A stretch of 64,000 nucleotides of DNA from positions 310,001-374,000 of the forward strand of contig JBAZYO010000003.1 in assembly GCA_041659285.1 (NCBI GenBank). The letters run 5' to 3'. The translations under genes and the position numbers were made by a program. Under the pieces are notes generated by a model. It saw only the letters and a list, made by a program, of their open reading frames with translations, was not told the DNA's origin and made no database searches. Positions 56,483 through 64,000 of the stretch are shown here, in pieces. The stretch is from Vicinamibacterales bacterium (GTDB lineage: Bacteria; Acidobacteriota; Vicinamibacteria; Vicinamibacterales; UBA2999). Within the stretch, counting starts at the first letter, position 1, and the number at the start of each line of letters is the position of its first letter.

Positions 56483-59161
56483 ATGAGAAATACCGCTCCT
56501 ACCGATGCCGCCCAGCTCGAAGCCCTCGAAACCCGGGAGTGGCTTGATTCGCTGGACGACGTAATGAAGCACGGCGGCCCGGCCCGCGTCGGCAGCCTGC
56601 TTCGCGAGCTTGGCATTCATGCCCAGAAGTCGGGTGTCCGCCTCCCTTTCACGGCCAACACGCCGTACATCAACACCATCAACGCCGACGAGCAGGTCCC
56701 GTACCCGGGCAGCCGCGAGATCGAGCGCCGCATCAAGAGCCTCGTTCGCTGGAACGCCATGGCCATGGTGGTGCGCGCCAATCGCGTCGAAGACGGCATT
56801 GGCGGTCACATCTCGACCTTCGCCTCGTCCGCGACACTCTACGAGGTGGCCTATAACCACTTCTTCCGCGGTCGCGACAATGGCAACGAAGGCGACGTGG
56901 TGTTCTTCCAGGGCCACGGCTCGCCGGGTATTTACGCCCGCGCCTTCCTCGAGGGCCGGCTCTCGAACGAGCAGCTGGTGAACTTCCGCCGCGAGTTTGC
57001 CACGGGCGGCGGCCTGTCGTCGTATCCGCACCCGTGGCTGATGCCCGACTTCTGGGAGTTCCCGACGGTGTCGATGGGCCTCGGCCCGATCATGGCCATC
57101 TACCAGGCCCGCTTCACCCGCTACCTGGAAGACCGCGGCCTCAAGCCGAAGACCGACGCCAAGGTGTGGGCGTTCCTCGGCGACGGCGAAACCGATGAAC
57201 CCGAGTCGCTCGGCGCCATCACGCTCGCGTCGCGCGAGAAACTCGACAACCTGATCTTCGTGATCAACTGCAACCTGCAGCGGCTCGACGGCCCGGTGCG
57301 CGGCAACGGCCAGATCATCCAGGAACTCGAGGCCATTTTCCGTGGCGCTGGCTGGAACGTCGTCAAGTGCATCTGGGGCTCGGAATGGGACGCCCTGCTC
57401 GAGAAAGACACCGACAACCTGCTCGTCAAGCGCATGGGCGAGATCGTCGATGGCGAGTATCAGAAGTACGCCGTCGAATCAGGCGGCTACGTCCGCAAGC
57501 ATTTCTGGGGCGCCGACCCGCGGCTGCTCGAGATGGTCAAGCACCTCTCGGATGAGCAGCTCAAGAAGCTCACGCTCGGCGGCCACGACCCGGAGAAGGT
57601 GTTCAACGCGTTCAAGCGCGCCACCGAAACCAAGGGCATGCCGACGCTGGTGCTCGCCCGCACCATCAAGGGCTACGGCGTCGGCGAGTCCGGCGAAGGC
57701 AAGAACGTCACCCACCAGCAGAAGAAGCTCAACGACGAGGAAATCAAGGCGTTCCGCACTCGCTTCGGCATCCCGATTTCGGATGACGACGTCAAGGACG
57801 CGCCGTTCTACCGTCCGGCGCCCGACAGCGTCGAGATGAAGTACATCCAGGAGCGCCGCGCGGCGCTGCACGGTTCGGTGCCGAAGCGGGTGGTCCGCAC
57901 CGCACCGATGCAGACCGAGTTAGGCGATGCCTTCGACGAGTTCCACCAGGGCACCGGCGATCGCACGGCCTCGACGACCATGGTGTTCGTGAAGATGCTG
58001 TCGAAGCTCCTCAAGGACGAGCACATCGGCAAGTTCGTGGTGCCGATTGTCCCGGACGAGGCGCGCACGTTCGGCATGGAAGCGCTGTTCCGCCAGGTCG
58101 GCATCTACGCGCACAGCGGCCAGCTCTACGAGCCGGTGGACCGCGACACGCTGCTGTATTACAAGGAAGCCGCCGACGGCCAGATCCTCGAAGAGGGCAT
58201 CAACGAGGCCGGCGCGATGTCGTCGTTCATCGCCGCGGGCACCTCCTACGCGACGCACGGGATCAACATGATCCCGTTCTTCATCTTCTATTCGATGTTC
58301 GGCTTCCAGCGCGTCGGCGACCTGATCTGGGCCGGCGCCGACATGCGGATGAAGGGCTTCGTGGTGGGCGGCACCGCCGGCCGCACCACGCTCAACGGCG
58401 AAGGCCTGCAGCACGAAGACGGCCAGAGCCACGTGCTGGCGCTGCCGGTGCCGACCTGCCAGTCGTACGATCCCGCCTTCGCCTACGAGCTGGCGGTGAT
58501 CATCGAAGACGGCATCAAGCGCATGTATCACGATCAGGAAGACGTGTTCTATTACCTGACCGTGATGAACGAGCAGTACCAGCACCCGGTGATGCCGGAA
58601 GGCGTGCAGGAAGGCATCCTCAAGGGGATGTACGTCTGCAAGCCGACCAGCAAGCCGAAGGCCAAGCTGCGCGCGCAGTTGTTCGGCAGCGGCACCATCC
58701 TGCTGCAGGCACTCGAGGCGCAGAAGATTCTCGAGGAGAAGTACAACGTCGGCGCCGACGTGTGGAGCGTCACCAGCTACGTGAACCTCTATCGCGACGG
58801 TCACGCCTGCGACCGCTGGAACCGCCTGCACCCGACCGAGGCGCCGCGCGTGCCGTACGTCACCCGGGTCACCAAGGACGCGCCCGGCGTGTTCGTGGCC
58901 GCCTCCGATTACCTCAAGACGCTGCCGGACGCGATCGACCGCTGGCTGCCGCGGCCGCTGCAGGCGCTCGGCACCGACGGCTTCGGCCGCAGCGACTCCC
59001 GCGCCGCGCTCCGCAACTTCTTCGAAGTGGACGCACGCTTCATCGTGCTGGCGACCCTGCACTCGTTGATGGAAGACAAGCAGATCGAGCCGAAGGTCGT
59101 GGCTCAGGCGATCAAGGACCTCGGCATCGACGCCGAGAAGTCGAACCCGGCGGTGAGCTAA
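56483..59161 (+). CDS. aceE: Pyruvate dehydrogenase E1 component, homodimeric type
   Basis: 892 residues, close to the 887 of E. coli AceE. Thiamine-diphosphate motif from GDGETDEPESLGAI (residue 233) to NCNLQRLDGPVRGN, the HFWG region, GYGVGESGEGKNVTHQQKKLN, and the transketolase-like central domain with EEGINEAGAMSSFIAAGTSYA. The enzyme decarboxylates pyruvate and acetylates the E2 lipoyl group in the cytosol. aceF follows after 2 nt and lpd after a further 2 nt, so all three are cotranscribed and probably translationally coupled. Confidence 0.95.
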   Translation: MRNTAPTDAAQLEALETREWLDSLDDVMKHGGPARVGSLLRELGIHAQKSGVRLPFTANTPYINTINADEQVPYPGSREIERRIKSLVRWNAMAMVVRANRVEDGIGGHISTFASSATLYEVAYNHFFRGRDNGNEGDVVFFQGHGSPGIYARAFLEGRLSNEQLVNFRREFATGGGLSSYPHPWLMPDFWEFPTVSMGLGPIMAIYQARFTRYLEDRGLKPKTDAKVWAFLGDGETDEPESLGAITLASREKLDNLIFVINCNLQRLDGPVRGNGQIIQELEAIFRGAGWNVVKCIWGSEWDALLEKDTDNLLVKRMGEIVDGEYQKYAVESGGYVRKHFWGADPRLLEMVKHLSDEQLKKLTLGGHDPEKVFNAFKRATETKGMPTLVLARTIKGYGVGESGEGKNVTHQQKKLNDEEIKAFRTRFGIPISDDDVKDAPFYRPAPDSVEMKYIQERRAALHGSVPKRVVRTAPMQTELGDAFDEFHQGTGDRTASTTMVFVKMLSKLLKDEHIGKFVVPIVPDEARTFGMEALFRQVGIYAHSGQLYEPVDRDTLLYYKEAADGQILEEGINEAGAMSSFIAAGTSYATHGINMIPFFIFYSMFGFQRVGDLIWAGADMRMKGFVVGGTAGRTTLNGEGLQHEDGQSHVLALPVPTCQSYDPAFAYELAVIIEDGIKRMYHDQEDVFYYLTVMNEQYQHPVMPEGVQEGILKGMYVCKPTSKPKAKLRAQLFGSGTILLQALEAQKILEEKYNVGADVWSVTSYVNLYRDGHACDRWNRLHPTEAPRVPYVTRVTKDAPGVFVAASDYLKTLPDAIDRWLPRPLQALGTDGFGRSDSRAALRNFFEVDARFIVLATLHSLMEDKQIEPKVVAQAIKDLGIDAEKSNPAVS

Positions 59162-59163
59162 AC

Positions 59164-60480
59164 GTGGCCGATTTTATTCTCCCGAATCTCGGTGACGGCG
59201 TCGCCCAGGGCGACGTCCTCAAGGTGCTGGTCAAGGTCGGCGACACCATCAAAGTCGATCAGCCGGTGGTCGAACTCGAAACCGACAAGGCGACCATCGA
59301 AGTGCCATCCGACGTGGCCGGCACGGTGAAGGAAATTCGCGCCAAGGCCGGCGACAAGCTGAAACCGGGCCAGGTCGTTCTCATCATGGAGAACGGGGCC
59401 TCGGCAGGTGCATCGAGTGCGGCACCTGCTGCACCTGTTGCACCCGAAGTCCCGGCTGCACCCGTGGCCGCGGACCGGCCGAAGGTGGTTGATATCGCCG
59501 CGGGCCGTCCGGCCCCCGCGCCGGTTGCGGCGCCGGCACCGGCGGCCGCATCAGTGCTGACGTCGGCACCGGCCGCGCCATCGGTCCGGCGTCTCGCGCG
59601 CGAGATCGGCGTCGACGTGAGCCAGGTCACGGGCACCGGTCCTGGTGGACGTATTACCCAGGACGACGTCAAGGAATTCGCGAAGCGGGTGATGAACAGC
59701 TTCGGTAGCGGCGGCCAGGCGGCCGCGGCGGCCCGTCCCGCGGGTTCCGGTCCGGCGCTGCCGGACTTCTCCAAGTGGGGCGAGGTCGAGCGCAAGGCCA
59801 TGTCGGGCATTCGCCGCAAGACGGCGGAGCACCTGAGCCACGCGTGGAACACCATCCCGCACGTCACCCAGTTCGACAAGGCCGACATCACCGGCCTCGA
59901 GCAGATGCGCAAGAAGTACCGTGGCGAGGCCGAGAAGGCCGGCGGCAACCTCACGGTCACCGCCGTCGCCGCCAAGGTGATTGCCACCGCCCTCAAGGCG
60001 TTCCCGCAGTTCAACGCGTCGGTGGACGCGGCGGGTGAGGCGATTGTCTACAAGAAGTACATCAACGTCGGCATTGCCGTGGACACCGAGAACGGCCTGC
60101 TGGTGCCGGTGATCCGCAACGCCGATCAGAAGAACCTGATCGAGTTGTCGGTGGAGATCAACCAGCTCGCCGACAAGGCGAAGGCGCGCAAGCTGACGCT
60201 CGACGACATGTCGGGCGGCTCGATGTCGATCTCGAACCTGGGCGGCATTGGCGGCACGTCGTTCACGCCGATCATCAACTGGCCCGAGGTCGCGATTCTC
60301 GGCATCTCGCGCGGCGTGCTCGAGCCGGTGTGGAACGGCACGACGTTCGAGCCCCGGCAGATGCTGCCGCTCTCGCTCAGCTACGATCACCGCTTGATCG
60401 ATGGCGCGGACGCCATTCGCTTCCTGCGCTGGGTCGCCGAAGCGCTCGAGAATCCCTTCACGCTGGCTCTCAGGGGTTGA
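59164..60480 (+). CDS. aceF: Dihydrolipoamide acetyltransferase (E2)
   Basis: 438 residues, GTG start. One lipoyl domain (1-76) with lipoyl-lysine Lys42 (ETDKATIEVPS), an Ala/Pro-rich linker partly encoded by GCTGCACCT nonamers (about 80-138), an E3-binding domain (about 140-178: VRRLAREIGVDVSQVTGTGPGG) and the catalytic domain with His409 and Asp413 in YDHRLIDGADA. E. coli has three lipoyl domains; this one has a single copy. It transfers the acetyl group to CoA and forms the complex core. Confidence 0.95.
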   Translation: MADFILPNLGDGVAQGDVLKVLVKVGDTIKVDQPVVELETDKATIEVPSDVAGTVKEIRAKAGDKLKPGQVVLIMENGASAGASSAAPAAPVAPEVPAAPVAADRPKVVDIAAGRPAPAPVAAPAPAAASVLTSAPAAPSVRRLAREIGVDVSQVTGTGPGGRITQDDVKEFAKRVMNSFGSGGQAAAAARPAGSGPALPDFSKWGEVERKAMSGIRRKTAEHLSHAWNTIPHVTQFDKADITGLEQMRKKYRGEAEKAGGNLTVTAVAAKVIATALKAFPQFNASVDAAGEAIVYKKYINVGIAVDTENGLLVPVIRNADQKNLIELSVEINQLADKAKARKLTLDDMSGGSMSISNLGGIGGTSFTPIINWPEVAILGISRGVLEPVWNGTTFEPRQMLPLSLSYDHRLIDGADAIRFLRWVAEALENPFTLALRG

Positions 60481-60482
60481 CC

Positions 60483-61895
60483 GTGGCGCATCACGTTGCA
60501 GTAATCGGCGCCGGGCCGGGAGGCTACGCCGCAGCGTTTTACGCCGCGGACCTGGGTCTGCGAGTCACCCTCATCGACAACGAGAAGAACCCGGGCGGCG
60601 TGTGCCTGTACCGCGGCTGCATTCCGTCCAAGGCGCTGCTGCACGTCGCCAAGGTGCTGGACGAGGCGAAGCACGCCACGGACTGGGGCATCGACTTCGG
60701 CGCGCCGAAGATTGACGTCAACAAGCTCCGCGACTACAAGAACCGCGTCGTCGAGAAGCTGACCAGCGGCACCGGCCAGGTGTCGAAGTTTCGCAAGGTG
60801 AACTACGTCCAGGGCTGGGCGTCGATTGTCGATGCCAAGACCATCCAGGTGAAGAAGGCGGATGGCGGGGAAGAGACCATCACCGTTGACTACATGATCG
60901 TGGCGACCGGCTCGACGCCGACGAAGATCCCGTCGCTGTCGATCGACTCGCCGCGCGTGCTGGATTCGACCACCGCGCTGGACCTGCCGGAAATCCCGAA
61001 GACCATGCTCGTCGTCGGCGGCGGCTACATCGGGTTGGAGCTGGGCTCGGTCTACGCGGCGCTCGGCACCAGGGTGTCGGTGGTCGAGATGACGCCCGGG
61101 CTGCTGCCCGGCGCCGACCGCGACCTGGTGAAGTTCCTGTCGCAGCGCATCGAGAAGATCTACGACAAGGTGATGGTCTCGACCAAGGTGACGTCGATGA
61201 AGGCGTCGAAGGACGCGGTCACGGTCTCGTTCGAAGGCGAGGGCGCGCCGAAGGAAGCCACCTACGATTACGTGCTGGTGTCGATTGGCCGGCGTCCGAA
61301 TGCCACTATCGCGGGCCTGAACAAGACCAAGGTCAAGGTTGACGCCAAGGGCTTCATCGAGACCGACGGCCAGCGCCGCACCGCCGAGCCGACCATCTTC
61401 GCCATCGGCGACGTGGCGGGCGAGCCGATGCTCGCGCACAAGGCGTCGCACGAGGCGCGCGTCGCCGTGGAGGCCATCGAGGGCCACAAGGCGGTGTTCG
61501 AACCCGCGGCGATTCCCGCGGTCGTCTTCACTGATCCGGAAATCGCGTGGGCGGGCCTCACGGAAGCCGATGCCGAGAAGCAGGGCATCAAGGTGGACGT
61601 GGCCAAGTTCCCGTGGCCGGCCTCAGGCCGCGCGATTGCCATCGATCGCACCGACGGCATGACCAAGCTCCTGATCGAGCCGGAGACCGAGCGCATTCTC
61701 GGCGTCGGCATCGTCGGATCGGGCGCGGGCGAGTTGATCGCCGAGGGCGTGCTGGCGATCGAGATGGGCGCCACCGCGTCAGACGTGAAGCTCACCATCC
61801 ACCCGCATCCGACGCTGTCGGAGACGGTGATGGAGGCGGCCGAGATGTTCTTCGGCCAGGCGACGCACGTTTATAAACCTAAACGGAAAGTTTAG
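60483..61895 (+). CDS. lpd: Dihydrolipoamide dehydrogenase (E3)
   Basis: 470 residues, GTG start 2 nt after the E2 stop. FAD motif GAGPGGYAAAF, redox disulfide Cys41/Cys46 (GVCLYRGCIPSK), NAD motif VVGGGYIGLELGS, FAIGDVAGEPMLAHKA, and the C-terminal HPHPTLSE with catalytic His442. It reoxidises the E2 dihydrolipoyl group with NAD+. The last 117 nt are antisense to the end of the convergent gene. Confidence 0.95.
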   Translation: MAHHVAVIGAGPGGYAAAFYAADLGLRVTLIDNEKNPGGVCLYRGCIPSKALLHVAKVLDEAKHATDWGIDFGAPKIDVNKLRDYKNRVVEKLTSGTGQVSKFRKVNYVQGWASIVDAKTIQVKKADGGEETITVDYMIVATGSTPTKIPSLSIDSPRVLDSTTALDLPEIPKTMLVVGGGYIGLELGSVYAALGTRVSVVEMTPGLLPGADRDLVKFLSQRIEKIYDKVMVSTKVTSMKASKDAVTVSFEGEGAPKEATYDYVLVSIGRRPNATIAGLNKTKVKVDAKGFIETDGQRRTAEPTIFAIGDVAGEPMLAHKASHEARVAVEAIEGHKAVFEPAAIPAVVFTDPEIAWAGLTEADAEKQGIKVDVAKFPWPASGRAIAIDRTDGMTKLLIEPETERILGVGIVGSGAGELIAEGVLAIEMGATASDVKLTIHPHPTLSETVMEAAEMFFGQATHVYKPKRKV

Positions 61896-62915
61896 AAACC
61901 AGCCGGTGCCTTGGGTGCGAAGAGTGCCTGGGGTGCCTAAGGGGTTGGTGCCGCGGTGCCGGCGGGTGCTTGCGATCGTAACAGCGAGCGCAGCAAGCCC
62001 GGTCATCAGCGGCAGCACCCACCACGCCGGCCGCCGGAAGTTCGCTACCCTGAAGATCGAGGCGATGCGGCCATCCATGGCTAGCATCGCGAACCACGCG
62101 ACACCCCACCACACGAACGCGCGCATCACGGTGGGCCGGAGCACGCCGGCCAGGTTCCAGCCGATGATCCCGAACAGCACCGCGAGCATCGGCAAGCTCG
62201 ATCGCAGCAGGCGCTGCCACGGTGTGGGCTCCGGGTGATCGACCCGTTGGGTCTCGGCCCACGTGAGGAACTTCTCGTAGCTGGCTCGGCGGGTCTCTGG
62301 GGTTGATGGCTCGCGAAGGTGCCGGTAGACGGAGCCAGGATATTGGTAGCGGCCGGCACGATCGTTGGCGAGGGATCTCTGGTACATCCGCTCGTTCTGT
62401 TCTGCGGTGAGCTGATAGCCATCGGGGCTTGGTAGCACGACGATCGCCGCTGCGGTGAAGAGCGCTCCGGCTGCCAGCCAGAGCGTGGCCGTTCGGCCGG
62501 TGACTCGCGCGTCACGCCGCAACAGGAACAGGGCGGGCAGCAACGCCGTCGCGAACGCGGTGACGACTGCGCTGCGCAGGGCGAGTTCCAGCAACACGTC
62601 TGCCGGAAAGTCGGCGCCGGTCGCGCGCGCATTGACGATGGCCATCTCGGACGCAATGCCCAGGCCCATCGCCGTGGCCAACGCGAGCAGGCTGTACTTC
62701 CACATACCGGTGTCCTCCGTGAGCGCGTGCCGCAGTCCGCAGCTCGCCACCGTCAACATGAACGCGAGAGAGCCGCGCGCGATGACCGCCGCGCGAGCAG
62801 AGGATGAATGCGCGTGGCGAAGTTCGCGGTCCCAATCCGCGAGCAGCGGCTCGAAGACCTGCCGTCCTGAGGATTCACCGCACAGCCACGTCGCAAGTGC
62901 GAGCAGGCGCGTCAC
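61779..62915 (-). CDS. Membrane protein, paralogue of the upstream gene product
   Basis: 378 residues, GTG start overlapping the stop of the preceding gene (GTGA). N-terminal VFEPLLADWDREL matches VFEPLVADWQREW of the upstream protein, followed by several membrane helices. Weak resemblance to LptF/LptG-type permeases. Residues from about 320 on (GTNPLGTPGTLRTQGTG) come from a GGTGCC-type repeat, and the last about 39 residues are encoded antisense to lpd, so the natural stop may have been lost. Function unknown. Confidence 0.55.
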   Translation of the reverse strand: MTRLLALATWLCGESSGRQVFEPLLADWDRELRHAHSSSARAAVIARGSLAFMLTVASCGLRHALTEDTGMWKYSLLALATAMGLGIASEMAIVNARATGADFPADVLLELALRSAVVTAFATALLPALFLLRRDARVTGRTATLWLAAGALFTAAAIVVLPSPDGYQLTAEQNERMYQRSLANDRAGRYQYPGSVYRHLREPSTPETRRASYEKFLTWAETQRVDHPEPTPWQRLLRSSLPMLAVLFGIIGWNLAGVLRPTVMRAFVWWGVAWFAMLAMDGRIASIFRVANFRRPAWWVLPLMTGLAALAVTIASTRRHRGTNPLGTPGTLRTQGTGWFLNFPFRFINVRRLAEEHLGRLHHRLRQRRMRVDGELHV

Positions 62916-63859
62916 GCCCGCGCCTCGAGTCGTCTTGACCGCGATTGCTGAAGGAGGCCCATCGTTCCGAATCCGACAACCGGCAGCCAGAGTCCGGTGC
63001 CCGGCAGCAAATCAAGCCGGTTCTCGAAACTGAGTCCCGAAAAAAAGAGGCCGTAGAATGCGGCGTAAGCGGCGATGGTCGCGACGCTGGCCGGCACAGG
63101 CGAGTAACGGTGGTTACGCGGCCGCTCGAGCCCGACCCATCGCAGCCACAACAGGAGCACTGGCAGTATCGCCAGCACGGCGCGCTGGTTCAGCTCCTTG
63201 CGGACATAACCCGCGCGGTTGAAACGCGTCGCCGCAGACGCCCTCGACGGATCGGCGATGAGCGCGGAAGTGGAAAGCTCACGGAGGCCAGGCGCGGGGT
63301 AGCCATGGCGCCCTTCCCTCGCAACCGCCACGCGCCAGACCTGGTTCGACGCCGGAACGACCCAGCCACAGAAAAGCATCATCAACGCGAAGGCCACTAT
63401 GCCGAGCTTGAGCGCGGTGGCCCGTTGCACGTGTTCGGGAAGTGGTTCGTAGCGGCGAATGGCGTCGACAGCCGCGACCATCGCGAACGGGAACACCGAC
63501 GTCATGGTCGAGGGCAAGATTGCGAGATTCAGCAGTCCGAGCGACCAGACATTGTCGATCTGCATCGACATTTGAATGGCCAGGATGACTGCGATCGTGA
63601 GCGTGATGCCGGCAATCCTCCTCACCACGCGATCCGTGACGGTAGACGGCGCAGGAGTGCTGACCAGGTGCGGGCTTGAGACAATCGCCGCGCAAACGAA
63701 TGCCGCCAGGCCTCGAGCTGTGGCCCAGGGACGGCGTGGCGCCGGGCTATCGTGCCACTCGCGTTGCCAGTCAGCCACTAGTGGCTCAAACACGTTCGCG
63801 ACGACCGTTGGCGAGAACCAGAGGCGCGCGAACGCGAGCTGTCGGCTACCAGGCATCAT
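62912..63859 (-). CDS. Membrane protein related to LptF/LptG-type permeases
   Basis: 315 residues; ATG overlaps the stop of the upstream regulator gene by 1 nt (TGATG). Short soluble N-terminus (VFEPLVADWQREWHDSP), then about six hydrophobic helices. The segment FCGWVVPASNQVWR is reminiscent of the conserved LptF/LptG loop. The overlap with a PadR-like gene and the duplicate downstream suggest a small regulated membrane-protein operon. Low certainty on function. Confidence 0.6.
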   Translation of the reverse strand: MMPGSRQLAFARLWFSPTVVANVFEPLVADWQREWHDSPAPRRPWATARGLAAFVCAAIVSSPHLVSTPAPSTVTDRVVRRIAGITLTIAVILAIQMSMQIDNVWSLGLLNLAILPSTMTSVFPFAMVAAVDAIRRYEPLPEHVQRATALKLGIVAFALMMLFCGWVVPASNQVWRVAVAREGRHGYPAPGLRELSTSALIADPSRASAATRFNRAGYVRKELNQRAVLAILPVLLLWLRWVGLERPRNHRYSPVPASVATIAAYAAFYGLFFSGLSFENRLDLLPGTGLWLPVVGFGTMGLLQQSRSRRLEARA

Positions 63860-64000
63860 CAGATTCCCTGCGGCTCTGCGTTGGCCGCGAAAGACGACTC
63901 GGCCGCCTGCCAGGCGGCCAGCACGCGCATGGCCAACCCGGTGGGGCGATAGAGCCGTCGGGGCAGGCCGATGGCGCCTTCGGGCATGGCCTCCTGGCGC
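63859..64000 (-). CDS. C-terminus of a PadR-like regulator (5' part beyond the window)
   Basis: The last 46 codons enter from the right edge and read LPRRLYRPTGLAMRVLAAW before a stop, resembling the wing and C-terminal helix of a PadR-family winged helix protein (compare the usual YRLTxxGRxxL). In Acidobacteriota PadR genes commonly sit directly before permease-like genes, as here. Tentative because the DNA-binding helix is outside. Confidence 0.5.
   Translation of the reverse strand, partial: RQEAMPEGAIGLPRRLYRPTGLAMRVLAAWQAAESSFAANAEPQGI

Overview
The window is high-G+C bacterial DNA packed with genes that often touch or overlap by a few bases. It most resembles the Acidobacteriota, probably Vicinamibacteria. 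The inference rests on gene content: an Oar-like TonB receptor end, a VWFA-related TPR protein of the acidobacterial type, a DUF5916 barrel protein, YpdA-like bacillithiol-type reductase, a homodimeric E1 pyruvate dehydrogenase operon, and many short palindromic intergenic elements. No rRNA, tRNA, CRISPR array, intact insertion sequence or prophage was seen, so it reads as ordinary chromosome.

Layout. 0-9 kb: the end of a TonB-dependent receptor converges on a 1,544-residue secreted copper radical oxidase (galactose-oxidase fold) decorated with LamG, Ig-like and FN3 domains. Next come a c-type haem protein with a degenerate PHM-like fold and a metal-binding lipoprotein. 9-13 kb: a large Tes-like radical SAM enzyme is divergent from a secreted TPR protein. 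13-19.3 kb: amino-acid and amine metabolism (class I aminotransferase, agmatinase-type ureohydrolase, DUF3788, SDR, M20 deacylase, class III aminotransferase). 19.3-25 kb: VWFA-TPR protein, YpdA-like reductase, a small HExxH protein and IlvE.

25.3-38.0 kb is the standout block: eight collinear genes, VWA/GATase-like membrane protein - DUF4159 - MoxR ATPase - DUF58 - BatA-like VWA - DUF4175 - DUF4159 - DUF4159. This is an expanded BatA/MoxR envelope module. Its junctions carry GTAG-headed REP-like palindromes, two of its genes carry palindromes inside the reading frame, and DUF4175 holds about 30 collagen-like Gly-X-Y triplets. A second, unrelated AAA/VWA module (BchI-like ATPase, VWA protein, Lon-substrate-binding-domain protein) lies at 42.3-45.8 kb on the other strand.

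38-56 kb: DUF3309 microprotein, hotdog thioesterase, secreted acidobacterial-type protein, DUF5916 barrel, then a translationally coupled plus-strand chain (GDPD, threonine-dehydratase-like enzyme, two DUF2157-like membrane proteins, MFS transporter), a cupin-like secreted protein, a PAS-GAF membrane sensor without an output domain, a GT39-like membrane protein and a family 5 uracil-DNA glycosylase. 56.5-61.9 kb: aceE-aceF-lpd operon. 61.8-64 kb: a minus-strand operon of two related membrane proteins behind the 3' end of a probable PadR-type regulator gene.
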